Assembly: GCF_008710705.1 (NCBI RefSeq)
Contig: NZ_VYRZ01000001.1
Coordinates: 744,001 to 808,000 of the forward strand
Origin: Microbacterium radiodurans
GTDB lineage: Bacteria > Actinomycetota > Actinomycetes > Actinomycetales > Microbacteriaceae
Reading direction: 5' to 3'
Length of the DNA: 64,000 nucleotides
How positions within the stretch are numbered: the first letter of the stretch is position 1; each line of letters begins with the position of its first letter. The translations under genes and the position numbers were made by a program. Under the pieces are notes generated by a model, which worked only from the letters and a program-made list of their open reading frames with translations, was not told the DNA's origin and ran no database searches. Positions 8,834-17,352 of the stretch are shown here, one piece after another.

Positions 8834-10174
8834 TCAGAACGGGGGCGGCGGTCCGGGCGGAGGCCGGTCGGCGACGAACTCCGGTGTGAAGCACACCGAT
8901 GGCACCGGGAGGTCTTCCCGGTAGACCCGTCCGGTGGGTGAGGTCCATTGGATCACCCCGCCGCCGAGTTGGAGGACGAGCCAGTCGGTGAACTGCTTCA
9001 TCGAGTGGTGCCTTCGGCACAGGTTGCACAGGTTCGATTCGCACGTCGGACCACCGCGGGCGTGATCGATCGAGTGGTCCAGTTCGCACCGGATCGCGGG
9101 GAGGTGGCATCCGGGCCACCGGCAATGTCGATCCCGCGCCTGCAGCATCCTCCGCAGCGCGGCCGGTGGCCGGTATTGATCGACACGCGTCACGGTTTTG
9201 GTGGTCGCGTCGAGGTATACCCGGTCCCACAGGGTGGCGTCCCCGGCGAGGGTCCGGGCGGTGTCCGCGTCGATCAGGCCCGCGCCGACGAGTTCGGCGG
9301 CGCGGTCGTCCTTCCCCGAAAGGGTGTCGGCCGTCACGACGAGCTGCACCCGTGCGCGGATCGCGCCGAGCGAGGTCTTCCCGTCGACACCGTGGGTGGG
9401 GTCGACGGCGGGTCCGCCGGTGAGGCCGAGGTCGCATAGCACGTCCGCTCGAACCTGCTGACGAGTGCGCATGTCGGGCTCGTGCTCCTCGCCCGCAGCC
9501 CGGGCCTCCGCCGCCGCTTCCCTCGCGGCGTCGATCGTCGACACGGCCATCTGATTGAGCCGATCGTCGATCGCGACCAGCAGCGTCGTCGCACCCCGCA
9601 GGGTGAGCTCCGACATCCCGTCACCGAGATCCCGCAGGTACACACCCCGGTCCGCGACCGCTGCCTTGTGCCGTTCCGCGAAGGTGCGGGCGGTGAAGTG
9701 CTGCGCCAACGACTCCAGAGCGCCATGTACCCGCGCCGGCACATCCCGCTCCGCCACCGCGATGGCGGCCTCCTGCCACTCCTCGTGGTTCTCCTCGGGG
9801 ATGTTCCGGCCGAGCTTCACCACGTCATCGACATGCTTGGCCGTCAGCCGGCCGGCCTCCCACGCGGTGAGCACGAGAGGATTCCCGTCGACGATCTCCA
9901 ACGCACGGCCGATCTCGTTCTGCACCCGCCGATCCCCGCACCGCGCGATCGCGGCGAACTCCGCCGCAACAGCCCGCAGCTGCATGTCGGTCTCGCGGCC
10001 GAGCAGCCCGTTTCGGCGCGATATCGACAGAGCCTCACGGCCGAGGACGGCGAGCTTGCGCAACCGGGCGATATCGGCAGCATCCTGAGCCCGAACCACA
10101 TCGAGCACGCCGTCGAGCTCGGCGCGGATGCGCGCCCACGACTCCTCGTCGCTGCTCGATCGGTTCGTGCCCAT
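8834..10174 (-). CDS. DUF222 / HNH endonuclease domain protein
   Basis: 446 residues: a helical DUF222 (13E12-repeat type) N-terminal region over roughly 30-330 and a C-terminal HNH nuclease motif, CRWPGCHLP, then CELDHSIDHARGGP and NLCNLCRRHHSMK, with two zinc-binding CxxC-like pairs. Such genes occur in many copies in actinobacterial genomes, sometimes linked to mobile elements; their function is not established. The extreme C-terminus is proline-rich (PPPGPPPPF). No Shine-Dalgarno sequence is visible before the ATG, so a leaderless start is possible. Confidence 0.88.
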   Translation of the reverse strand: MGTNRSSSDEESWARIRAELDGVLDVVRAQDAADIARLRKLAVLGREALSISRRNGLLGRETDMQLRAVAAEFAAIARCGDRRVQNEIGRALEIVDGNPLVLTAWEAGRLTAKHVDDVVKLGRNIPEENHEEWQEAAIAVAERDVPARVHGALESLAQHFTARTFAERHKAAVADRGVYLRDLGDGMSELTLRGATTLLVAIDDRLNQMAVSTIDAAREAAAEARAAGEEHEPDMRTRQQVRADVLCDLGLTGGPAVDPTHGVDGKTSLGAIRARVQLVVTADTLSGKDDRAAELVGAGLIDADTARTLAGDATLWDRVYLDATTKTVTRVDQYRPPAALRRMLQARDRHCRWPGCHLPAIRCELDHSIDHARGGPTCESNLCNLCRRHHSMKQFTDWLVLQLGGGVIQWTSPTGRVYREDLPVPSVCFTPEFVADRPPPGPPPPF

Positions 10175-10279
10175 GTACTACATCATGCCATACAACACCG
10201 GCATTAGTCTAGAACATAACTTCGATACGTGGACAAGTCGCGTCGAGGCTGATGTGAGGAGGGCCCGATGCGAACGGCT

Positions 10280-11593
10280 TCAGCCGGCGAGCCCTCGAAC
10301 GCGTTCGAAGAGGTCGTCGTCGCCGACCTGGCCGCCCTTGAGCAGCAGCTCCAGTCCGTCGACGGCCTCGTCGCCGGCGTGAGCGCGCAGCAGCACGACG
10401 TTGCTCCAGGGGTTCGCCGCGATCGACAGGGAATGCGCGCCGAGCAGCACCGTCACGCGGCTCGACGTGTCGCCGCCGCACACGATCACGCGACGCGTCG
10501 CGCCGGTGCGGGCGGCACGCAGGACGACGGATGCCGCGGCCGCCGCGATCGTCTCGAGCAGCGCATCGCCGGCGCCGACACCGGTCCCGCCCGCATCGAC
10601 CGCGTCGTCCGAGGTCAGCACGACGCTCCGGCCCGAGGCGAGTGCGCGCAGCACGTCGTCGATGGCATCGTCCGTTCCGAGGCCCAGCGGTCTCACCAGC
10701 CATCCGGCTGCGGCCGCGGCGTCGGCCTGACGGCGCGTGGCGGGTGATCTGCTGCCCGAGACGACGAGCACCGGACCCGACGCGGTCGACGCCGTGGGGA
10801 TCGACTCCGCGTCGCGGCGGTCCGCGGCGCTCAGCCCCCAGCTCAGGCCGCCGGACCCGACGACGAAGACCGGGCCATCGGCGGCGTCGGCGAGGTCGGC
10901 GATCGCGGCGCCGACCACCTCGAGGTGAGCGGAGTCGAGCGCGTCGAGAACGACCGCGGCCGCCGGGCTGCTTCCGAGCGCCGCCGCCAGATCCTCGGAC
11001 GAGGTGTAGGCCGGGAAGGCGAGCGATGCGATCGGCAGATCGGTCTGGTGCCCGAGGTGCACGGCGAGATCGGACTCGGTCATGGGCGTCGACGGGTGCG
11101 TCGACATCGTCGGCTGACGATCGAGTCGGTACACGGTGCCGCGCTCGGCGGCGAAGTGATGCCCGAAAACGGTGTACCGGCCGAAGTCCGGCTGCGCGAA
11201 CAGCAGCGGAACCGGAAGCGCCGTGCCGCCGGCATCCGCGACGGCCGACCGGCCGACCTCGATCACCCGGCCGAGACTGCCGGTCCCGGGCGACGAGTCC
11301 GCGGTCGAGCAGGCCTTGTACTGCAGGACGGCGGGATGCAGCGACACCAGCTGCGCGAGCGCCGGACGCAGCTCGGCCTCGAGCTCGGCCGGGGCCAGCG
11401 ACCGTGCGATCCCGGCGATGCCGACGACATCGCACGCGGCGGCGGCATCGGCCAGATCGTCGGCGGCAGGCGTGCCGACGAACAGCCGCCCGCTCCAGCC
11501 GTTGCGCGCGAATTGGAGCAGGGCATCGACGCTGCCGGTGAAATCGTCGCCGTAGAACGCCGCGGCGATCGACGCGGCGCCAGCCTCAGACAC
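10280..11593 (-). CDS. oiaK: DUF1537 four-carbon acid sugar kinase, likely 3-oxo-isoapionate kinase (OiaK-like)
   Basis: 437 residues with the two-domain DUF1537 layout: N-terminal sugar-acid-binding domain with FYGDDFTGSVDALLQF (Asp16/Asp17) and a C-terminal nucleotide-binding domain (VVSGSRSPATRRQ, later VIVCGGDTSSRV and AGDEAVDGLELLLKGGQVG). Family members phosphorylate sugar acids. Immediate co-transcription behind a RuBisCO-like protein is the arrangement of OiaK/OiaX, where the kinase makes 3-oxo-isoapionate 4-phosphate for decarboxylation. Start GTG 11593 lies 5 bases after the upstream stop, without its own Shine-Dalgarno sequence, so translation is probably by reinitiation. Substrate is inferred from context and from the D-apiose operon at 29-38 kb. 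Confidence 0.72.
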   Translation of the reverse strand: MSEAGAASIAAAFYGDDFTGSVDALLQFARNGWSGRLFVGTPAADDLADAAAACDVVGIAGIARSLAPAELEAELRPALAQLVSLHPAVLQYKACSTADSSPGTGSLGRVIEVGRSAVADAGGTALPVPLLFAQPDFGRYTVFGHHFAAERGTVYRLDRQPTMSTHPSTPMTESDLAVHLGHQTDLPIASLAFPAYTSSEDLAAALGSSPAAAVVLDALDSAHLEVVGAAIADLADAADGPVFVVGSGGLSWGLSAADRRDAESIPTASTASGPVLVVSGSRSPATRRQADAAAAAGWLVRPLGLGTDDAIDDVLRALASGRSVVLTSDDAVDAGGTGVGAGDALLETIAAAAASVVLRAARTGATRRVIVCGGDTSSRVTVLLGAHSLSIAANPWSNVVLLRAHAGDEAVDGLELLLKGGQVGDDDLFERVRGLAG

Positions 11594-11598
11594 GAGAG

Positions 11599-12855
11599 TC
11601 AGACACGAACCGGGCCGAACCTCTCTGCCGCTCGCCGGAGGGCCGGCGACGAGGCGTACGCGGCATCCACCGGCTCGCCGCGCTCGGCCGATGCCCAGGC
11701 GTCGCGCATGCTCGCCACTCCCGCGGCGGCGCCGTCGGGGTGACCGTGGATGCCTCCCCCGGACAGTACCAGCAGGTCCGTCGTCCCCACGGCGGCATAG
11801 GTGGCATGGGCGAGGCCCGCCCACTGTCCCGACGAGAGCACCGGCACGGTCGAGGTGAGGCCGAGGAGCGGCGTGCGCACCGCGGCGATGGAGTCGAGCA
11901 CCTCGGCATCCGTCTCGTAGAACTTGTTGCTGATGCCGTTCGTGTGCAAGTGGTCGGCTCCGGAGAGGCGAGCCAGCTGCTGCCACGCCCGGAAGGAGAT
12001 GCCGATCTGATCGCTGCGCGCGATCGCGCCGAGCATCGCGCGGTGGCCGTGGATCGGCACCTCCGCGTGGGTGCGCAGGAATTCGAGTCCGGCGAGGCCC
12101 ACCATGTTGATGCAGGCCATGACGCACGTGCCGCCGTGGCTGACGACGAGGTCGTGATTGGCCTCGAGGCGTCCGATGTCGTCGGTGATGTTGAAGGCGT
12201 ACATGGGCTTGCGCCCGGTGCGATCGGCGTAGCGCTCGAGCACCGGCATCACAGCCTTCACGCGGGCCTCGAGCGGCGTGTACGGGTTGTTGCCCTGCAG
12301 CTCGTCGTCCTTGATGAAGTCGATCCCCGCCTCGGCGAGCTCGCCCACGACCTCGGCGAGGTCTTCGGCGGCGAGGCCGATGCTCGGCTTGATGATCGTG
12401 CCGATCATCGCCCCCGACGGACGGCCGACGAGAGCGCGCGTGCCGGCGACGCCGAACTGCGGTCCGGCATAGCGCACCGCGAACGCGGGCGGCAGTTCGA
12501 GGTCGACCAGCCGGATCGCCGCGAGCTCCTTCAGCTCGAAGAGATTGCCCGCCACGGCGGCGAGGAGATTCGGCAGCGACGGCCCGAAGTTGTCGAGCGG
12601 GAAGCGCAGCCGCAGGCGCGCTCGGCGACGCGCGGCCGGATCGCCGACCGTTCCGGGCAGGGCGCTCGCGCCGGTGAGGGGGAGCTCCTCGAGGCTCTCC
12701 ACCTGCGCGGCGAACCGGGCGCGCACGTCGTCGGACTCGCGCTCGACGCGCACGAACGTCCCGGTCGACTGCTCGCCCGCGAGCACCTCGGCCGCCCGCG
12801 CGAGCGGCAGCGAGGTCTCGATGATGTACGTCGCGATGACGGATGCCGCGGTCAT
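11599..12855 (-). CDS. oiaX: RuBisCO-like protein, likely 3-oxo-isoapionate-4-phosphate decarboxylase (OiaX-like)
   Basis: 418 residues of the RuBisCO large-subunit superfamily. Catalytic landmarks persist: Lys156 in GTIIKPS, the carbamylated-lysine metal site FIKDDE (Lys182, Asp184, Glu185), His271 (GHRA), loop-6-like NGISNKF (Lys311) and SGGGIHGHP (365-373). The sequence lacks typical photosynthetic RuBisCO motifs, so it is a form IV RuBisCO-like protein rather than a CO2-fixing enzyme. With a DUF1537 kinase directly downstream it fits OiaX, which decarboxylates 3-oxo-isoapionate 4-phosphate to D-erythrulose 4-phosphate. It sits 7 bases after the GH127 gene in one operon. An alternative is another branched keto-acid phosphate substrate. 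Confidence 0.75.
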   Translation of the reverse strand: MTAASVIATYIIETSLPLARAAEVLAGEQSTGTFVRVERESDDVRARFAAQVESLEELPLTGASALPGTVGDPAARRRARLRLRFPLDNFGPSLPNLLAAVAGNLFELKELAAIRLVDLELPPAFAVRYAGPQFGVAGTRALVGRPSGAMIGTIIKPSIGLAAEDLAEVVGELAEAGIDFIKDDELQGNNPYTPLEARVKAVMPVLERYADRTGRKPMYAFNITDDIGRLEANHDLVVSHGGTCVMACINMVGLAGLEFLRTHAEVPIHGHRAMLGAIARSDQIGISFRAWQQLARLSGADHLHTNGISNKFYETDAEVLDSIAAVRTPLLGLTSTVPVLSSGQWAGLAHATYAAVGTTDLLVLSGGGIHGHPDGAAAGVASMRDAWASAERGEPVDAAYASSPALRRAAERFGPVRV

Positions 12856-12862
12856 CGCCGGA

Positions 12863-14854
12863 TCACCAGACCACCGGGAGCCACACCGACATCTCGCCGG
12901 CCCCCCGATTGCCCCACGCGAAGTAGGGGATGAGGCGCACGGCCGCGGGGCGAAGCGGTGTCTCGGCGACGTCGGCGTACAGCGCCTCGTCCGAATCCAC
13001 CGGGAGGACGGCGACCTTCGTCTCGAGGGCGACGACGCGCGTCCCGTCGATCTCGGCCTCGACGGGACGCAGCGCCGCGCCGCGGCGGAGCGCCGCCTGC
13101 TCGAGCCGAACGTCGTCCGGCAGATCCGCGCTCTCGAGGCAGTAGACGAGAGGTCCGCGCTGCACGGCGACCTGATTCGTCAGCTCCTCGGCGAGGCGGT
13201 GGCCGCGCAGCATCCGCACCGGCAGCGGCAGGACGAGTTCCACGACGTCGCCGACCTGCCAGTCCCGCTCGATGCGGGTGTAGGTGCCGGGCTCCGAGAC
13301 GGGGACCTGCTCGCCGGCGACCGTGAGGACCGCGCCCGACGACCAGCCCGGGATGCGCAGGTGCAGCGGCAGGGCGCCCGTCGCGGCGGTCACCGTGAAG
13401 ACGATCGTGCCGTCCCACGGGTAGTCGCTCGTCTCGCTCAGCGCGAGGGCGTTGCCGGCGTCGTCGGCGACATCGATGTCGCTGCCGCCGTAGAGGTGCA
13501 CGTACAGACCGTCGGCCGACAGCGACGCGGCGCGCTGGTGGAAGCTCGCGAGGGCGCGCGCGATGTTCGGCGGGCAGCAGAAGCACGAGAGGTAGCGCTC
13601 GCGCAGACGCTCGTCCGACGGCGGGGGCGCGGGGACGTCGACCTGACCGGTGTCTCCCGGGCGCCGCAGGTCGAACGGCAGGCCGCGAACCTGTCGGAGC
13701 GCGTTGGTGTAGAAGTACTCCGAGCCGCGGAGGCTGATGCTGCCGAGCAGGCTGTTGTAGGCGACCTGTTCGATGACGTCGGCGTAGCGTGCGTCGGGGG
13801 CGAGGGCGAGCATCCGCTCGCTCCAGAAGATCATCCCGATGTTGGCGCACGATTCGGCGTGGGCCGTCGTGTGGGGCAGCTGGTACGCGCGGCCGTAGGC
13901 CTGGTGGACGCGGCTGATCTCGCCCTGCCAGGGGTTGCCGTCGGGGGACGCGCCGTCGTACAGCGCGCCGCAGCCGCCGGTGATGTAGAGCTTCGTGTCG
14001 ACGACGTCGCGCCAGAGGCGTTCGAGCACCACCCGCAGTTCGTCGTCGCCGGTCTCGGCGACGAGGTCGGCGAGCCCCGCGTAGAGGTAGTTGGCCCGCA
14101 CCGCGTGGCCGGCGACGACGGTCTGCTCGCGGACGGGGAGACGGTCCTGGTTGTCGTCGCCGCCCTCGTCGAACTCGTCGCGAACCCGCACGAACGCCTC
14201 GGCCAGCCGCAGCCAGCGCTCGTCCGAGGTCGCCCGGTAGAGGTCGATGACCGCCATGTAATGCGACGGGCAGATGGCGCTGCGAGCGAGCTCGACGGGC
14301 TTCTCGGTCGCGAGCGACTCGAGGAAGACGGCGGCCTTCTTCGCCGCGTCGAGCAGTGTCTCGCTGCCCGTGACCTGCCAGTGGCGGACGCCCGCCGTGA
14401 TGAGGTGGCCCAGGTTGTAGGTCTCGAAGTTGAATCGATCGGCGAGTGCGCGGACATCCTCGCCCCCGCGCGCGGAGATGAACGTCGGGGTGTGCAGGTA
14501 GCCGTCGTCGCGCTGGACCGACGCGATGAGCTCGGCGATGTGCTGCAGCCGTGCGGCGAGCTCCGCGTCGGGATCGGTCTCGAGGCGGTCGACGGCGGCC
14601 TCGAACCACTTGTAGAAGTCGCCGTCCATGAACGGCGGGCCGACGTGGGAACCCGTCTCCGTGCCCGCGGCGAGGTGGAAGTTGCGCAGGCCCGGGCTGA
14701 CCTGCGGGTCGCTCAGGGAGTCCCAGATGCTCTCGACGGTGACATCGCGCGTGCGTGCGTGGACGTCGCCCCAGAAGCCGCGCGCCCACCGGGCCTGCTC
14801 GGCATCGAGCGGCCTCAGGGGGGCGTGCGCGCGGGGCGCGGTGGTGGCGGGCAT
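12863..14854 (-). CDS. GH127-family glycoside hydrolase (beta-L-arabinofuranosidase-like, DUF1680)
   Basis: 663 residues with an (alpha/alpha)6 barrel and C-terminal beta domains. The family zinc/cysteine site is present: Glu334 and Cys336 in AESCANIG, Cys426 and Cys427 in CFCCPPN; Cys426 would be the nucleophile by comparison with the Bifidobacterium enzyme. GH127 includes beta-L-arabinofuranosidases and an enzyme that removes L-aceric acid from rhamnogalacturonan II. Aligning by eye, the acid/base Glu of the type enzyme falls on Gln318 (VHQAYG). No signal peptide. ATG 14854 has GAGAGGAC upstream; the frame stays open beyond it. First gene of the operon with the RuBisCO-like protein and kinase. 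Confidence 0.85.
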   Translation of the reverse strand: MPATTAPRAHAPLRPLDAEQARWARGFWGDVHARTRDVTVESIWDSLSDPQVSPGLRNFHLAAGTETGSHVGPPFMDGDFYKWFEAAVDRLETDPDAELAARLQHIAELIASVQRDDGYLHTPTFISARGGEDVRALADRFNFETYNLGHLITAGVRHWQVTGSETLLDAAKKAAVFLESLATEKPVELARSAICPSHYMAVIDLYRATSDERWLRLAEAFVRVRDEFDEGGDDNQDRLPVREQTVVAGHAVRANYLYAGLADLVAETGDDELRVVLERLWRDVVDTKLYITGGCGALYDGASPDGNPWQGEISRVHQAYGRAYQLPHTTAHAESCANIGMIFWSERMLALAPDARYADVIEQVAYNSLLGSISLRGSEYFYTNALRQVRGLPFDLRRPGDTGQVDVPAPPPSDERLRERYLSCFCCPPNIARALASFHQRAASLSADGLYVHLYGGSDIDVADDAGNALALSETSDYPWDGTIVFTVTAATGALPLHLRIPGWSSGAVLTVAGEQVPVSEPGTYTRIERDWQVGDVVELVLPLPVRMLRGHRLAEELTNQVAVQRGPLVYCLESADLPDDVRLEQAALRRGAALRPVEAEIDGTRVVALETKVAVLPVDSDEALYADVAETPLRPAAVRLIPYFAWGNRGAGEMSVWLPVVW

Positions 14855-14940
14855 GGGGTGGGTCCTCTCGGAGTGCGGTTCAGTCTCGCGCCGGTTTCGG
14901 GAGGCCGGCAAGCGGGCGCTTCACCGATTGAGCCATAAAG

Positions 14941-14954
14941 TGAATAGAATTTCA
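14941..14954. promoter_or_regulatory. Possible operator, GH127 / ABC divergent region
   Basis: TGAATAGAATTTCA contains the inverted pair TGAA/TTCA. Read on the minus strand it includes TTGAAA, a candidate -35 for the GH127 operon. It resembles AT-rich motifs before the aldo/keto reductase and near the SorC regulator. Weak evidence. Confidence 0.25.
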
Positions 14955-14966
14955 ACCCTGACTGTG

Positions 14967-14995
14967 TTGACACTTTGGTCGTTCGACCCTACTGT
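14967..14995 (+). promoter_or_regulatory. Sigma-70-type promoter of the first sugar ABC operon, with palindrome in spacer
   Basis: A -35 TTGACA (14967-14972), 17-base spacer and -10 TACTGT (14990-14995) form a near-consensus promoter about 70 bases before the binding-protein start. The spacer holds GGTCG-TT-CGACC (14977-14988), a perfect inverted repeat suited to a repressor that blocks RNA polymerase. A smaller GTGT-TG-ACAC repeat overlaps the -35. The SorC regulator at 18916-19893 is the nearest candidate ligand. Confidence 0.65.
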
Positions 14996-15064
14996 CATCG
15001 ATGTACCCGCAATCGTTGGCCGCCAACCCGCACAACGCCCATGGTCGTCGTCAAGGAGGACGCT

Positions 15065-16405
15065 ATGAACATCCGCACCCCGCGGCGCAGCATGATCGTG
15101 ACCGGTCTCGCGCTCGCTTCCATCGTCTCGCTCGCCGCCTGCGCCGGCGGAGCCGAACCGGCCTCGTCCGGCGACAGCGCCGGCAGCGGCTTCTCGGGAA
15201 CGGATCCCGAGAACTTCACCGTGCTCACGGCGAACGAGAACCCCACGCTCGAGGCTCAGCTCGACGCGCTCGCCGCCGACCAGTGCAAGGCCGAGAACGA
15301 GGCGCTTCCGCTCGTGCACGAGAAGACGGCCCAGGCCGACACCGTGCAGAAGGTCACCCTGCTCGCGAGCCAGGACGCGCTGCCCGCGCACTTCATCGCC
15401 GGCACCGCGATGGTCCGCCCCGACGGCGACCTCGGCGTCGCCGACCTCGTCCTGAACTACGAGGACCTCCTCACCCAGACCGGTGCGTGGGAGAACATCC
15501 TCCCGGCGGCCGCGTCGACGGTGAACAACGTGTACGGCCAGATGGTCTCGCTGCCGTACCAGTACAACCTCGAGGGCATCTGGTACAACAAGGCCGCCTT
15601 CGCCGAGGTCGGGCTCGAGGAGCCGCAGACCTTCGACGAGCTGACCGCCGCGAGCGAGAAGCTCGCCGCCGCCGGCTACCAGCCCTTCGCCCAGGCGGGC
15701 TCGCAGGGATGGCCTCTGACGCGTCTCATGGGCATGTACATCTTCCGCAACGTCGGCCCCGAGGCGATGACCGACATCCGCGACGGCAACGCCCAGCTGA
15801 CCGACCCGGAGTACGTCGAAGGGGCGCAGGCTCTTCAGGACATGGCCGCCGACGGCTTCTTCGGCGACGGCTTCAACTCCGTCGAGCCCGACGCCGCGAC
15901 CGCTGCGTTCCTGACCGGCAAGGCCGCGATGAAGTACGACGGCACGTGGCTTCTCAGCAACATCAACGACGAGTCGCAGAACGAGATCGGCATCGACAAC
16001 GTCGGCTTCATGCCGTTCCCCGCCGTCGAGGGCGGCGAGGGCTCGATCGACCAGTGGCCGGCGAACGCCGGAACCGCGATGGCCGCCAGCCCGAAGCTGG
16101 CCGGGCCGAAGGTCGCGGACTGGTTCTCGTGCATCGCCGAGAACTACGGACAGCAGGCGCTGCAGGATGCCGGTGTGCTCTCGGGCTTCAAGGTGAACGG
16201 CGAGGTGACCGACGTCCCCGAGACGACGAGCTTCGTCCAGGAGAAGATCTCCGAGATCACCGAGACGGTGCTGTGGTTCGAGGCCCTGCTGGACGCGAAG
16301 TCCAACTCTCTCGCCTCCTCGAACGTCACACTGCTGACGACGGGCCAGATGACCCCCGAGCAGTACATGACGGACCTGCAGGCGAGCGTCGACGCGAACC
16401 GCTGA
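15065..16405 (+). CDS. Sugar ABC transporter substrate-binding lipoprotein (CUT1 family)
   Basis: 446 residues. A lipoprotein signal peptide ends in the lipobox SLAAC, so the protein is tethered outside the membrane. The body is a family 1 solute-binding protein; LPYQYNLEGIWYNKAAF, QGWPLTRL and MKYDGTWLLSNIND are typical CUT1 segments. It would bind an oligosaccharide and deliver it to the two permeases that follow. Start 15065 has AAGGAGG upstream. No ATPase gene is in the operon, as is common in actinobacteria where a shared MsiK-type ATPase serves several transporters. It is clearly paralogous to the binding protein at 26932-28239. Confidence 0.93.
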   Translation: MNIRTPRRSMIVTGLALASIVSLAACAGGAEPASSGDSAGSGFSGTDPENFTVLTANENPTLEAQLDALAADQCKAENEALPLVHEKTAQADTVQKVTLLASQDALPAHFIAGTAMVRPDGDLGVADLVLNYEDLLTQTGAWENILPAAASTVNNVYGQMVSLPYQYNLEGIWYNKAAFAEVGLEEPQTFDELTAASEKLAAAGYQPFAQAGSQGWPLTRLMGMYIFRNVGPEAMTDIRDGNAQLTDPEYVEGAQALQDMAADGFFGDGFNSVEPDAATAAFLTGKAAMKYDGTWLLSNINDESQNEIGIDNVGFMPFPAVEGGEGSIDQWPANAGTAMAASPKLAGPKVADWFSCIAENYGQQALQDAGVLSGFKVNGEVTDVPETTSFVQEKISEITETVLWFEALLDAKSNSLASSNVTLLTTGQMTPEQYMTDLQASVDANR

Positions 16406-16413
16406 TCTCCTCC

Positions 16414-16444
16414 GCCCGGCGCCCGCCGTCGGCGGGCGCCGGGC
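16414..16444 (+). terminator. Hairpin between binding-protein and permease genes
   Basis: A perfect 14-bp GC-only stem (GCCCGGCGCCCGCC and its complement) with a 3-base loop sits 9 bases after the binding-protein stop. There is no T-tract, so it is more likely an mRNA-stabilising or partial-termination element that raises binding-protein output over permeases than a full terminator. Confidence 0.6.
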
Positions 16445-16469
16445 CCCTCACGACCGCGGAAGGACGCCG

Positions 16470-17351
16470 ATGAACCGCGTCTTCGGGGATCGCAAGACGA
16501 TCCTCATCCTCCTCATCCCGCCGCTGGCGATCTACGTCCTCCTGAAGGTCGTGCCGGTCCTCTGGTCGCTCGGCCTCGCGTTCTTCCAGGGCAACACGCT
16601 CCGCGGGTTCGAATTCGTCGGCATCGACAACTTCACGACGTTCGCCACCGACGGCGCCGCCCTGCAGTCGCTGTGGGTGACAGTCGGGTTCGCCATCGCC
16701 GCGACGGTGTCGCAGGTGACCTTCGGCTACCTGCTCGCCCTCCTCTACGTGTTCGTGCTCCGCAAGGGCTCGGCGTTCGTCCGGACGGCCGTCTTCTTCC
16801 CCATGGTGCTGCCGACCGTCGCCGTCGCGCTGCTGTTCCGCAGCTTCGTCGCGGTGGGCGACAACCAGGGTCCGATCAACGACCTCATCAACTTCTTCGG
16901 GGGCGACAGCGTCGAGTTCATGGCGTCGACCGCCGGCACGATGGTCACCGCCATCGTCATGACGCTGTGGAGCTCGATGGGCTTCTACGCCGTCCTGCTC
17001 TACACGGGACTCCTCGACATCCCCGACGAGATCATCGAGTCCTCGCGCCTCGACGGCGCCGGCGGATTCCGCCTCGTACGCCACATCATCGTGCCGCTGT
17101 CGGCGCCGATCCTGCTGTCGTCGATCATCTTCAGCCTCAATTCGACGCTCAAGGTGTTCGACAGCCTGCTGGCGCTGAACAAGGGCGGCCCGGGCACGTC
17201 GACCTCGCCGCTCACCCTGTACATGTACCGCACCGCGTTCGAGTACGCCGAATACGGATACGGCAGCACGATCGCCCTCGTGCTGACGCTCCTGTGCCTC
17301 GTGTTCACGCTGACCGTGTTCCGCTCGTCGAGCAAGCGCGTGGAGGACTGA
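16470..17351 (+). CDS. Sugar ABC transporter permease (MalF type)
   Basis: 293 residues with six hydrophobic segments; the first begins at about residue 10 (ILILLIPPLAIYVLL). The ABC-permease EAA loop is seen around DEIIESSRLDGAGGFRLVRHIIVPLSAPI, where the ATPase docks. It is a full-length MalF-like inner-membrane subunit without the long MalF extension. GGAAGGA precedes the ATG. It pairs with the next permease, one base downstream. Confidence 0.93.
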   Translation: MNRVFGDRKTILILLIPPLAIYVLLKVVPVLWSLGLAFFQGNTLRGFEFVGIDNFTTFATDGAALQSLWVTVGFAIAATVSQVTFGYLLALLYVFVLRKGSAFVRTAVFFPMVLPTVAVALLFRSFVAVGDNQGPINDLINFFGGDSVEFMASTAGTMVTAIVMTLWSSMGFYAVLLYTGLLDIPDEIIESSRLDGAGGFRLVRHIIVPLSAPILLSSIIFSLNSTLKVFDSLLALNKGGPGTSTSPLTLYMYRTAFEYAEYGYGSTIALVLTLLCLVFTLTVFRSSSKRVED

Positions 17352-17352
17352 G

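Noticed and set aside
11599-12855. True CO2-fixing RuBisCO
   Set aside because: Sequence outside the catalytic motifs is far from forms I-III, no small subunit or phosphoribulokinase gene is nearby, and the context is sugar-acid catabolism.
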